From: Mucilaginibacter inviolabilis
GTDB taxonomy: Bacteria > Bacteroidota > Bacteroidia > Sphingobacteriales > Sphingobacteriaceae
Reading direction: 5' to 3'
Assembly (NCBI RefSeq): GCF_011089895.1
Contig: NZ_JAANAT010000001.1
Span: 124,001 to 188,000 of the forward strand
DNA: 64,000 nucleotides
Below, piece by piece: positions 24,343 to 35,431 of this stretch. A model generated the notes under the pieces. It searched no databases. It saw only the letters and a program-made list of their open reading frames with translations, and was not told the origin of the DNA. Position numbers and translations under genes: made by a program. The number at the start of each line of letters is the position of its first letter. Within the stretch, counting starts at the first letter, position 1.

Positions 24343-25236
24343 ATGGACGATATTAAAAGCTTTAGTAGTATAAAGGAATATAATGCCTTTAATAACAATG
24401 AGACATTACATCCTTTAGTGAGTGTGGTTAATCTGGAAAAAGCTGATCCCAGGCAGCACAGACGTTTGCGTTATGAATTTTATACTATTTTTTTTAAGAA
24501 GATACATTGCGGCGACCTGCGTTATGGATTGGGTAATTACGACTACGAGGAAGGGACATTAATATTTCTAGCACCAGGCCAGGTAATAGGTCAAAACGGC
24601 CTTGAATACTATAAACCACAGGGAACTGCTTTAGTATTTCATGCCGATTTGCTAACCGGTACATCTTTAGGGAAAAATATTAATGATTATCGCTTCTTTT
24701 CTTACGCAGTAAACGAAGCGTTGCATTTGTCGGAGCAGGAACGAAAAATCATCCTAGACTGTTTTTCTAAAATTGAGTATGAGTTACAGCATGCAGTTGA
24801 CAAACACAGCAAAAAGTTAATTGCCTCAAACATTGAACTGTTTTTGAATTATTGTGAACGGTTTTATGATCGTCAATTCATCACTCGTGAAAATATCAAC
24901 AAAGGAATTTTAGAAAAATTTGAAGACTTATTGAATAGCTATTTTTCTTCAGACAATCCTGTTAATATTGGTTTGCCATCCGTTGCTTATTGCGCCGATG
25001 AGCTGCACTTGTCGGCTAATTACTTTGGCGATTTAATCAAAAAGGAAACCGGGAAAACTGCCCAGGAATATATTCAAAACAAAATCATCGACATTGCCAA
25101 AAACAAGATTTTCGAGAATAATAAAACAATCAATGAAATTGCATTTGAATTGGGTTTTAAATATCCGCAACATTTTAGCAGGTTATTTAAAAAACGAGTT
25201 GGCAATACTCCTAATGAATACAGGAATTTAAATTGA
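24343..25236 (+). CDS. AraC family transcriptional regulator
   Basis: This 297-residue protein has an N-terminal sensing domain (about 1-180, with the cupin-like strand LIFLAPGQVIG) and a C-terminal AraC double helix-turn-helix. The second HTH reads INEIAFELGFKYPQHFSRLFKK. It is transcribed divergently from the decarboxylase-hydrolase-cupin operon, so it is probably its regulator. It is a clear paralog of the AraC protein encoded just downstream on the other strand: both carry an ERFYxRQFITR segment and an LxxYF(S/K)S(D/E) segment. The inducer is unknown. Confidence 0.9.
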   Translation: MDDIKSFSSIKEYNAFNNNETLHPLVSVVNLEKADPRQHRRLRYEFYTIFFKKIHCGDLRYGLGNYDYEEGTLIFLAPGQVIGQNGLEYYKPQGTALVFHADLLTGTSLGKNINDYRFFSYAVNEALHLSEQERKIILDCFSKIEYELQHAVDKHSKKLIASNIELFLNYCERFYDRQFITRENINKGILEKFEDLLNSYFSSDNPVNIGLPSVAYCADELHLSANYFGDLIKKETGKTAQEYIQNKIIDIAKNKIFENNKTINEIAFELGFKYPQHFSRLFKKRVGNTPNEYRNLN

Positions 25237-25289
25237 TGCAATTGCCTGATTCCTGCTTATGGTATTTAAAAACTTGTAACCCTATATTT

Positions 25290-26213
25290 TCAATTAAACG
25301 ACTGTCTGAACTCCAAAGGCGATAGGTTGGTTTTGGTCTTAAATAACTTGCTGAACGACTGTAGGTGTTCAAATCCTAATTGATAAGCTATTTCGCTTAC
25401 CGATAAGTTGGTGGTACTTAGTTTTTCTTTAGCCAATTCAATCAGTTTGTGATGCAGATGTTGCTGGGTGCTCTGCCCGGTTAAGGCTTTCAATAAACCG
25501 GTTAAATAACTGGGTGATATATTCAGGGTTTCGGCAATATAGGTAACGGTTGGTAATCCTTGTTTGGCTAAGGCTTCGCTTTTAAAATATGACGAAAGCA
25601 GGTCTTCCAAACGGGTAAGAATTTCATGACTGGCAATTTTTCGGGTAATGAATTGGCGCTGATAAAACCGTTCTCCGTAAGTTAGCAATAGCTCTAATTG
25701 TGCAATGATTACATTTTGGCTAAATTGATCGATATTGGCATGGTACTCCTGCTCCATAGATTGCGCGATGCCGGTGAGCATGGTTTCTTCCTTGTCCGAA
25801 AGATATAGAGCTTCATAAACCGAATAATTGAAATACTCATATTGTTTAATGGTTTTTGCCAGAGGGGTATTCCATAAAAAATCGGGATGGATAAATATCA
25901 TCCAGCCGGATGGGTTTTGTACTCTGTCTTTATCAAATTCAACGCTAAGCACCTGGCCCGGAGCCATAAAGAATAACACACCCTCATCAAAATCATAAGG
26001 CTGCTGGCCATATTTAAATTTGGCATGAATGCCCCGCTTTAAGGAAATGGAATAAAAATCAAAAAACAAGCTAAACGGCCCATCCATCGGTGGTTGTTTA
26101 ATGGCTTCAATATTGATTACGCTGATTAAGGGGTGCTCTGGTTTAGGGAGACCTGTTAACCGATGATATTCGGTAATGGTTTTAATCCGGATAGGTTGCG
26201 TGCTGGCCATCAT
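25290..26213 (-). CDS. AraC family transcriptional regulator, paralog of the previous one
   Basis: This 307-residue protein has the same layout as its neighbour at 24.3 kb. The N-terminal domain carries VLFFMAPGQVLSVEF, and the C-terminal double HTH ends SEIAYQLGFEHLQSFSKLFK. ATG occurs at both 26213 and 26210. It lies 10 bp after the NmrA-like reductase gene on the same strand, so the two form an operon and the regulator may control that reductase. Tail-to-tail placement with its paralog suggests an inverted duplication of a regulator followed by acquisition of different target genes. Confidence 0.9.
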   Translation of the reverse strand: MMASTQPIRIKTITEYHRLTGLPKPEHPLISVINIEAIKQPPMDGPFSLFFDFYSISLKRGIHAKFKYGQQPYDFDEGVLFFMAPGQVLSVEFDKDRVQNPSGWMIFIHPDFLWNTPLAKTIKQYEYFNYSVYEALYLSDKEETMLTGIAQSMEQEYHANIDQFSQNVIIAQLELLLTYGERFYQRQFITRKIASHEILTRLEDLLSSYFKSEALAKQGLPTVTYIAETLNISPSYLTGLLKALTGQSTQQHLHHKLIELAKEKLSTTNLSVSEIAYQLGFEHLQSFSKLFKTKTNLSPLEFRQSFN

Positions 26214-26222
26214 ACAATATAC

Positions 26223-27155
26223 TTATCCTTGCTGATAAACTGCTGCAAATTCTTTTGCAAAATCTTTTAATTTCACTTTGCCCATCTGTGGTTTGCTTTG
26301 ATGAAAGTTACGGAGAGGTGCCCCGCTATGCATAATCGCCTGCATTTCGACCAGGGATGCTGCCAGCTGTTCGGGTACTTTGGCCATTTTTAAACCCTGA
26401 AGCATTTGCTTATCCGATAGTAACACCCACTTTAACCAGGGCTTTCCGATGGCTGTGCCAATAACTTTTGCAGCTTCGTTACAGGTCATTTCTTCACTAC
26501 CTACATAACGGACTGTTTTATGTTGTGCGGGTATTGTAACCAATTCCTCGGCTACAGCATCGGCAATATCTTTTGGCGAAACAAAAACAATCCGATCATC
26601 GCCGCCGTAATTTCCCATCAGCAGGCCGGTTTTTCCGGTTAATAAGGCCCACAAACCCGAATGGCGAAGCGTTAAAAACTTACCAATAAATCCTTTTCCC
26701 CTGATCATATCTATTGACATATAAAAATTGCTGTAAAAAGATGCAGGGCGCATGATGGTGATCGATACATCGGTTAATTCATCAAAAATACCTTCCACAT
26801 TTTCAGATTTAGTTAAATCGGCACTCCAACCACTTAAAACAATTATCCGCTTTACTCCGGCTTGCTTTATGGCGTATAAATAGTTACCCGCTATCCGGCG
26901 CATATAAGCAGTTAAGTCTTGCTCCGTAAAACTCATGGGTATCATACAATACACCGCGTCGGCACCGGTAAAAGAGGCTGCCAGAAATTGAGCATCCTCC
27001 ATAGAGCCTATGGCGGCGGTAGCACCTAATGCTTCAATAGTAGTTTGCTTTTCAGCACTGCTGCTAATTACGGTAACTGAATGCCCTTGTTGTATTAAAG
27101 ATATAGTTAATGGTTTGCTAATGTTCCCCAATGAACCTGTGACTGTAATCTTCAT
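26223..27155 (-). CDS. NmrA-like NAD(P)-binding reductase
   Basis: The ATG at 27155 gives 310 residues beginning MKITVTGSLGNISKPL, a Rossmann dinucleotide site of the atypical short-chain dehydrogenase type (TGxxGxx). The protein keeps the DAVYCMIP strand and the VKRIIVLSGWSA segment but lacks an obvious YxxxK catalytic pair, as in NmrA/HSCARG-type redox sensors and quinone reductase-like members. It is followed by an AraC regulator gene, and is divergent from the MarR-Rph operon with 205 bp between starts. Its role is probably NADPH sensing or reduction of a small molecule. Confidence 0.8.
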   Translation of the reverse strand: MKITVTGSLGNISKPLTISLIQQGHSVTVISSSAEKQTTIEALGATAAIGSMEDAQFLAASFTGADAVYCMIPMSFTEQDLTAYMRRIAGNYLYAIKQAGVKRIIVLSGWSADLTKSENVEGIFDELTDVSITIMRPASFYSNFYMSIDMIRGKGFIGKFLTLRHSGLWALLTGKTGLLMGNYGGDDRIVFVSPKDIADAVAEELVTIPAQHKTVRYVGSEEMTCNEAAKVIGTAIGKPWLKWVLLSDKQMLQGLKMAKVPEQLAASLVEMQAIMHSGAPLRNFHQSKPQMGKVKLKDFAKEFAAVYQQG

Positions 27156-27324
27156 CTTGTTATTAATTTGATAATACAAAGGTGGGTAGCGGTGTTACAA
27201 GGAATTTAGCCGAATCTACTTTTGTCTTAGTCAAAAAAATGATCGATTTCGATTCATTGAAATAGCCCGTTCTGATGCAGGTAATTTTTTTAAAAAACCA
27301 GGAGAGGAGTTTTGAATTAAATAT

Positions 27325-27360
27325 TATCTTTGTAACTAAGATATTTATAAACTAAGATAT
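27325..27360 (+). promoter_or_regulatory. Promoter and direct-repeat operator of the MarR-rph operon
   Basis: TATCTTTG (27325-27332) is an exact -7 box. It is followed by two copies of (T/A)AACTAAGATAT-like sequence at 27333-27344 and 27349-27360, 16 bp apart, ending at the ATG. A repressor bound here would cover the transcription start, which fits autoregulation by MarR. Confidence 0.55.
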
Positions 27361-30448
<3,088 letters not shown>

Positions 30449-30469
30449 ATTGAGGGTGTGCCACTTAGT

Positions 30470-30505
30470 AAGCGGTTCTTATGATGAATAAGAACCGCTT
30501 TGCTT
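30470..30505 (+). terminator. Terminator after rph
   Basis: A 13-bp perfect stem (30470-30482 with 30488-30500, loop GATGA) starts 21 bp after the rph stop and runs into a T-rich but imperfect tail. The rest of the 261-bp gap to the next gene shows no gene. Confidence 0.7.
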
Positions 30506-30709
30506 TGCAGGGAAAATGATGTTTGAAAGATACGCGGGCAGATTGAAATACTTGTGAGTTGAATGATTGTTTGAATCTCTATTGTCTGCCTCAAAGGCGT
30601 TGATGGGAAATAATTACAACTCTTCGGGAAATCCGTGTATTCCCTTGCCTTGACTTAAGCGGCATCTTTGTATTGTTAAATCATTCAAACAATTAAAACT
30701 CACAAAACA

Positions 30710-31411
30710 ATGAAAAACTCAAATGTAAAGAATGTAGTGTTGGTACACGGAGCATTCGCCGATGGTTCAGGCTTTAAAGCACTTTATAACGAATTAACAA
30801 AAAAAGGGTATAACGTATCTGTTGTACAAAACCCTTTAACTTCACTGGAAGATGATGTTTTGGCAACACACGTGGCACTAGACAGGATTGGTGGTCCTGC
30901 AATACTTGCCGGTCATTCCTGGGGTGGTGCAGTGATCACCGAAGCTGGTAATCACCCCAATGTTGCCGCGCTGGTATATATAGCCGCCTTCCAGCCAGAC
31001 AATGGCGAATCGGCCTTGCAGTGGTTGCAAACTGCTCCCGCAGCGCCAGAAAACGGTGTACTGCCTCCTGATGAAAAAGGCATTGTATACTATGACAAAG
31101 ATAAATACCATGCAGGTTTTTGTGCCGATATTGATGCCGACGAAGCCGCGTTTATGTATGCCTCACAAGGCGCATTTTATGCCAAAGGTTTTGTAAGCCC
31201 TATTACTGATGCAGCCTGGAAACATAAACCAGCATATGGTTTGATTGCTACCGAAGATAAAAGCATCAATCCTGATATACAGAGAAAGATGTACAGCCGC
31301 TCAAACACCAAAGTAACCGAAGTTAAAGGCAGTCACGTGATCTTTATGTCGCATCCTGATATTGTTGCCAATGTGATCATCGAAGCCGCCGAAAATGCAT
31401 CAGCAGTTTAA
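30710..31411 (+). CDS. Alpha/beta hydrolase
   Basis: This 233-residue cytoplasmic protein begins VVLVHGAFADGSGFKALY, the HG oxyanion loop. It has the nucleophile elbow GHSWGG with S70 and a C-terminal catalytic His in VKGSHVIFMSHPD (H209). The family is the short EstC/RsbQ-like alpha/beta hydrolase group often annotated as esterase or hydroxynitrile-lyase-like. No signal peptide is present. It stands alone, with terminators on both sides. The substrate is unknown. Confidence 0.88.
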   Translation: MKNSNVKNVVLVHGAFADGSGFKALYNELTKKGYNVSVVQNPLTSLEDDVLATHVALDRIGGPAILAGHSWGGAVITEAGNHPNVAALVYIAAFQPDNGESALQWLQTAPAAPENGVLPPDEKGIVYYDKDKYHAGFCADIDADEAAFMYASQGAFYAKGFVSPITDAAWKHKPAYGLIATEDKSINPDIQRKMYSRSNTKVTEVKGSHVIFMSHPDIVANVIIEAAENASAV

Positions 31412-31434
31412 TTTTTATAGTGTTGTGTTAATTA

Positions 31435-31467
31435 AACCGCATGTCGTTACCGGCATGCGGTTTTTTG
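31435..31467 (+). terminator. Rho-independent terminator of the alpha/beta hydrolase gene
   Basis: AACCGCATG (31435-31443) pairs with CATGCGGTT (31454-31462) and is followed by a run of T. It lies 23 bp after the stop codon. Confidence 0.85.
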
Positions 31468-31672
31468 TTTAAGCGAAAATTGAGCCTGCATACCATAACA
31501 CCTACCGAAATATGGATTAAAATGCGCTTTACAGAGATATAATGGTAAATTAATATATTGGCTGCTGATCATCTTAAATTTGCTTTTCCATTAAATGAAA
31601 TGGAAGGTGTCGGTCCGGTGCAAATGTTTAGGCATCCGCAAACCCGTATAAAGTGTACATCAATAAAACAAC

Positions 31673-32386
31673 ATGAACGACTCAATAATTGATAGCCTCA
31701 AATTAAGCGTTAAATTCACCGAAGGATATAATGAGGTTAAAACCGGCTGCCTTTGCGATAAATGCAAAGTATCCAGGTACAGGCATACACACGAGCCCAA
31801 CCTGGCCGATCCTGAACATTCTTATTGGGCATATCTGACTTATTGTATCAACCGGGTAGCTATCCCCGGTCTTTGGCTGGAGTTTGGCGTAGGCTCTGGC
31901 AAATCATTGTCCTTCATTGCGCGGCAGAAGCCAGATCAAACCATTTACGGTTTTGACAGCTTTAAAGGTCTGCCCGAAGATTGGGTATTGAGCGCAGAAA
32001 GAATATATACCAAAAATACCTATTCGCGGAATGGCATAGCGCCGGAATTGGTTGCAGAAAACACGGAGCTGGTTATCGGTCTTTTTTCTGAAACTTTGGA
32101 TAGCTTTTGCACCAACCATACAGAAAATTGCGCCTTTATCCATATCGACTGTGACCTTTATTCTTCAACGATGGATGTACTGGACGGACTGTTTAAAGCA
32201 GGAAAAATTATCCCGGGAACGGTGATCCTTTTTGATGAATTGTATAACTATCCAAACTATAAAGACTATGAATACCGGGCCCTGGAAGATTTTATACAAG
32301 CCACGGGTTTGAGTTACAACTGGATTGCCCATACAGAAAGCCCCGTTGAATGGAACGGCAACCAGGCAGCGTTGGTAATTGTTTAA
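31673..32386 (+). CDS. TylF/MycF-like SAM-dependent methyltransferase
   Basis: This 237-residue protein contains a class I SAM-binding region (LWLEFGVGSGKSLSFIA near 74-90) and the TylF-type metal site block AFIHIDCDLYSST, followed by ILFDELYNYPNY. TylF and MycF methylate sugar hydroxyls in macrolides, and related genes are common in glycan loci. The N-terminus has an unusual cysteine cluster (GCLCDKCK, residues 25-32) that might bind metal. It stands alone in this window and the acceptor is unknown. The 261-bp gap before it holds only a terminator. Confidence 0.85.
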   Translation: MNDSIIDSLKLSVKFTEGYNEVKTGCLCDKCKVSRYRHTHEPNLADPEHSYWAYLTYCINRVAIPGLWLEFGVGSGKSLSFIARQKPDQTIYGFDSFKGLPEDWVLSAERIYTKNTYSRNGIAPELVAENTELVIGLFSETLDSFCTNHTENCAFIHIDCDLYSSTMDVLDGLFKAGKIIPGTVILFDELYNYPNYKDYEYRALEDFIQATGLSYNWIAHTESPVEWNGNQAALVIV

Positions 32387-32490
32387 ATTACAGTAAAATA
32401 GAGGCGAAAAGCGATCCGTGGTTGAAAAAACGGGAATATCGATTCGAAATATAAGAATCGAATCGTTGAATTTCAAAAAAGCGGATGGCT

Positions 32491-32527
32491 GTGCGATTCC
32501 TTCCCTGGGGAAGGGGAGGAAGGGATT
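32491..32527 (+). repeat. Dispersed 37-bp repeat, copy 1
   Basis: A GC-rich stretch starting GTGCGATTCCTTCCCT matches the complement of 61880-61916 at 33 of 37 positions. It lies between the methyltransferase and the nucleoside hydrolase gene. Confidence 0.7.
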
Positions 32528-32549
32528 TCATCGCCCTGGGCTATTCATT

Positions 32550-33545
32550 TTACTTAGGTTGATGCATGATTAGCGTATTTAAAATCACTTCTATTTCAGG
32601 AGTAGGCATCTTCTGCACCAGGTAACGGTCGCGGGTGCCGGTTTTATCCCAAAGGTTGCTGCCATTGCTGTTACATATGATTTTACCCTTTACCACATCA
32701 AAATATTTTTCATAGCCACGCACGGCAACCAGTACTGCGGTTTCGTCCCAGCTCATCCTGCCTTTGGCGTCGTTGGGATCAAGCGGGATACTTTTTTGAA
32801 ATACATCTTTAACCGGTGAATGAGTAATGGATTTATCCCTTACGATTGGCAAACCGGTATGTATTTTTTCGCCAATCTCGAACCCGCTGAAAATAATAGG
32901 ACAGGGCCAATTGTCGAACGCTATTTTTGATGATACCGAATCCTTCTCTACATTAAATTCTTTGAATTTTCCCATTTCCTGGTTAAAACAGGCAGCCATG
33001 CTTACTAAAAGCTTTACCTTCTTTTTAACCAGGGCAGCTCCGCTTAATGGTGATGCTTTATCTGGCTTTGATCGAAGCAGGTTAGCCATATTGGTCATAA
33101 ACCCAATGGTTACTATAGTTACGCTTTGGTCGGGTTGCACAGCCAGTATCTTGCGGTAAAGTGTTGTGGCATCTTCTGCCTGGTTGTTAGTTTTAATCCG
33201 GTGTGGATAACGGGCCACGATCAGTGAATCCCATTTTTGCCCGCAAGGGATATTAACTGCTTTACCCCGTACCACGCCAATAGGAATTTGCGGCCTTTTA
33301 AAATAGGTATTCAATACGCTTAAAACGGGTGCTATATTACTGTACCGGTTGCTGGCTATAGTAGCCAGGATACGGCATTCGCCCTTATCGGCCAGTGCAT
33401 GTAAAATGGCCATGGCCCCAACATCGTCATAATCAGGACCGATGTCGGTATCCAATATAATGTTTTTAGGCTGCTGTTGGGCAAATGCAAAGGTGCCCAA
33501 TAGCAGTGTGAACAGTAGCAAAACTATCTTATGTTTCATGGTCAT
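32550..33545 (-). CDS. Exported inosine-uridine-preferring nucleoside hydrolase
   Basis: This 331-residue protein has a signal peptide (MTMKHKIVLLLFTLLLGTFAFAQ; ATGs at 33545 and 33539) and then the nucleoside hydrolase calcium site DTDIGPDYDDVGAM. The family hydrolyses the N-glycosidic bond of ribonucleosides, releasing base and ribose. The C-terminal region retains DETAVLVAVRG, the second family block. Export to the periplasm suggests nucleoside scavenging. It is transcribed alone and away from the mtaB operon. Confidence 0.9.
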   Translation of the reverse strand: MTMKHKIVLLLFTLLLGTFAFAQQQPKNIILDTDIGPDYDDVGAMAILHALADKGECRILATIASNRYSNIAPVLSVLNTYFKRPQIPIGVVRGKAVNIPCGQKWDSLIVARYPHRIKTNNQAEDATTLYRKILAVQPDQSVTIVTIGFMTNMANLLRSKPDKASPLSGAALVKKKVKLLVSMAACFNQEMGKFKEFNVEKDSVSSKIAFDNWPCPIIFSGFEIGEKIHTGLPIVRDKSITHSPVKDVFQKSIPLDPNDAKGRMSWDETAVLVAVRGYEKYFDVVKGKIICNSNGSNLWDKTGTRDRYLVQKMPTPEIEVILNTLIMHQPK

Positions 33546-33664
33546 GATGGTATATCAAAACAGATGTGTAGCAAAGCAGGGGAGCTATCCATCTAAAATA
33601 GCATAATTTTTTAGCATAAAAAGGGATCGCTAAACCCCGATTTTTACAACACCGGTAAATTGCT

Positions 33665-33672
33665 TATATTTG
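33665..33672 (+). promoter_or_regulatory. -7 promoter box of a candidate small RNA
   Basis: TATATTTG is an exact TAnnTTTG, with the predicted start near 33678, a few bases before a strong hairpin. No gene follows for 400 bp. Confidence 0.5.
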
Positions 33673-33677
33673 TATAT

Positions 33678-33720
33678 ACCCAGCCCGGTTCCTTGATATA
33701 TCAGGAAACCGGGCTGTTTG
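33678..33720 (+). ncRNA. Candidate small structured RNA with a long GC-rich hairpin
   Basis: Right after the promoter box, AGCCCGGTT (33682-33690) pairs with AACCGGGCT, ending at 33715, and the pairing extends inwards through imperfect CCTTGAT/ATCAGG. A TGTTTGG tail follows, so termination would be weak. It could instead be a terminator-like element read from upstream. No RNA family is recognised. Confidence 0.35.
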
Positions 33721-33795
33721 GCTAAAGAAAAACAGGGGCCAAAAATCAATTGTTTGGTGGGTGGTTATTTGACAGTCAATAATTTAATGCTTTTT

Positions 33796-33871
33796 AAACC
33801 TTTCAAAACCCATCAAAAAATTGTTAAAAAGTGTTAAAACGGCGTTAAAACTCTGTTAAAGTGCATAAAAA
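33796..33871. other. Eight helically phased A-tracts (predicted curved DNA)
   Basis: Runs of three to six A start at 33796, 33805, 33815, 33826, 33836, 33847, 33858 and 33867. The mean spacing is about 10.1 bp, so the tracts stay on one face of the helix. Four of them also belong to a GTTAAA(A) direct repeat. This pattern predicts strong intrinsic curvature. It lies about 215-290 bp upstream of the mtaB start in a 537-bp gene-free gap. Confidence 0.7.
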
Positions 33872-33967
33872 GCAAGCGTTTTTACCCCGTTTTTAACTAA
33901 AAAAGTGTTAAAATTTAAGGTTTAAAAAGTTTTATAGGTTATATACATCTGGGGGCAACATCGTATG

Positions 33968-34063
33968 ATTGTCATAATTCAATAATTCACTAACTCAGTA
34001 ATTCAATAATTAATGTATTGTCATAACTCCATAATTCACTAACTCAGTAATTCAATAATTAAT
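33968..34063 (+). repeat. Tandem 47-bp repeat upstream of mtaB
   Basis: Two nearly identical units, 33968-34014 and 34017-34063, repeat with a 49-bp period and differ at about two positions. Their 30-bp cores (33985-34014 and 34034-34063) recur in inverse orientation after mgtE at 14228-14257. The second unit ends directly at the mtaB -7 box. Confidence 0.9.
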
Positions 34064-34071
34064 TATCTTTG
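34064..34071 (+). promoter_or_regulatory. -7 promoter box of the mtaB operon
   Basis: TATCTTTG matches TAnnTTTG exactly, 11 bases before the mtaB ATG, for a leader of about 5 nt. It abuts the second tandem repeat unit. Confidence 0.6.
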
Positions 34072-34082
34072 CACCCTTAAAG

Positions 34083-35402
34083 ATGAATAAGAAAGTCGCT
34101 TTTTATACGCTGGGCTGTAAGCTCAACTATTCGGAAACGTCGTCTATCGGGCGCCTGTTTAACCAGGCCGGTTACGATACGGTGGAGTTTACGAATATCC
34201 CTGATGTTTTTGTGATCAACACCTGTTCGGTTACCGAAAACGCGGATAAAAAGTGCAAGAAAATAGTTAAGGAAGCACTCAAAATATCACCAAACGCGTA
34301 TGTAACCATTGTGGGTTGCTATGCGCAGTTAAAGCCGCAGGAAATAGCCGAAATACCGGGTGTTGACATGGTGCTGGGTGCGGCCGAAAAATTCCAGATC
34401 ATTGATCATATTACGGATCTCACTAAAAAGCCCAAGGCCGTTGTATACAATCAGCCTGTAAGTGAGGCAAACGAGTTTGTGCCCGCTTATTCTTTTGGCG
34501 ATCGTACCCGTACCTTTCTGAAAGTTCAGGATGGATGCGATTATTCCTGTACCTTTTGTACCATTCCACTGGCCCGTGGCAGCAGCCGCAGTGATACTAT
34601 TGAAAATGTATTGGAGCAGGCCCGCCAGATAGCAGCATCGGGAGTAAAGGAAATTGTACTGACTGGTGTAAACCTGGGCGATTTTGGTATCCGCAACGGT
34701 AAACGCGAAGATAAATTCTTTGACCTGGTACAAGCCCTGGATGAGGTAGAAGGAATTGACCGTTTCCGGATCTCGTCTATAGAACCTAACCTGCTCACCG
34801 ACGAAATTATTGCCTTTGTAGCTACTTCCAAGCGTTTTGTGCCGCATTTCCATATTCCCTTACAGTCTGGTTCTGATAAGATTTTGGGTTTGATGCGTCG
34901 TCGTTACAAACGGGAGCTATACGTAAACCGGGTGGCTAAGATCAAGGAATTGATGCCGGATTGCTGTATCGGTGTGGATGTAATCGTTGGCTTTCCTGGC
35001 GAAACCCGCGAGGATTTTGTAGAGACTTATAATTTTCTGAATGAGCTGAACGTTTCATACCTGCACGTATTTACCTACTCGGAGCGGGAAAATACCCTGG
35101 CCAGCCAGATGACTGGTGCTGTACCTGGTTCGGCCCGTGGCGAACGCAGTAAAATGCTGCATATCCTGTCTGACAAGAAACGTCGTGCGTTTTATGAGAG
35201 CCAGTTGCATAAAACAGAAGAGGTTTTATTCGAAGGTGACATCAAGGAGGGCTATATGCACGGTTTTACCCGTAACTATGTGAAGGTGCGTACCAAATAT
35301 GATCCTGTATTGATTAACGAACTTAAAAAAGTCCACTTAACAAATATTTCACCGGATGGTGATGTCGATATAACAGAAAGCGAAGAAATATTAGTGCATT
35401 AA
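34083..35402 (+). CDS. mtaB: tRNA t6A37 methylthiotransferase MtaB
   Basis: This 439-residue radical SAM enzyme converts t6A37 of certain tRNAs to ms2t6A. The N-terminal methylthiotransferase domain has the auxiliary-cluster cysteines C12, C48 and C79 (LGCKLN, NTCSVTE, VGCYAQ), where LGCKLN is the MtaB rather than MiaB or RimO form. The radical SAM cluster is C152, C156, C159 (GCDYSCTFC). A C-terminal TRAM-like region closes the protein. It is the first gene of mtaB-lgt-gtrA-suhB, with tight spacing. Confidence 0.94.
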   Translation: MNKKVAFYTLGCKLNYSETSSIGRLFNQAGYDTVEFTNIPDVFVINTCSVTENADKKCKKIVKEALKISPNAYVTIVGCYAQLKPQEIAEIPGVDMVLGAAEKFQIIDHITDLTKKPKAVVYNQPVSEANEFVPAYSFGDRTRTFLKVQDGCDYSCTFCTIPLARGSSRSDTIENVLEQARQIAASGVKEIVLTGVNLGDFGIRNGKREDKFFDLVQALDEVEGIDRFRISSIEPNLLTDEIIAFVATSKRFVPHFHIPLQSGSDKILGLMRRRYKRELYVNRVAKIKELMPDCCIGVDVIVGFPGETREDFVETYNFLNELNVSYLHVFTYSERENTLASQMTGAVPGSARGERSKMLHILSDKKRRAFYESQLHKTEEVLFEGDIKEGYMHGFTRNYVKVRTKYDPVLINELKKVHLTNISPDGDVDITESEEILVH

Positions 35403-35431
35403 AATACTATATTCGCTTCAAACTATAACCT

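Noticed and set aside
33823..33913. Replication-origin iterons (GTTAAAA repeats)
   Set aside because: No DnaA box, dnaA gene or AT-rich unwinding site with the repeats is seen; phased curvature explains the spacing better.
33968..34063. CRISPR array
   Set aside because: Only two units are present, with almost no spacer between them and no cas genes.
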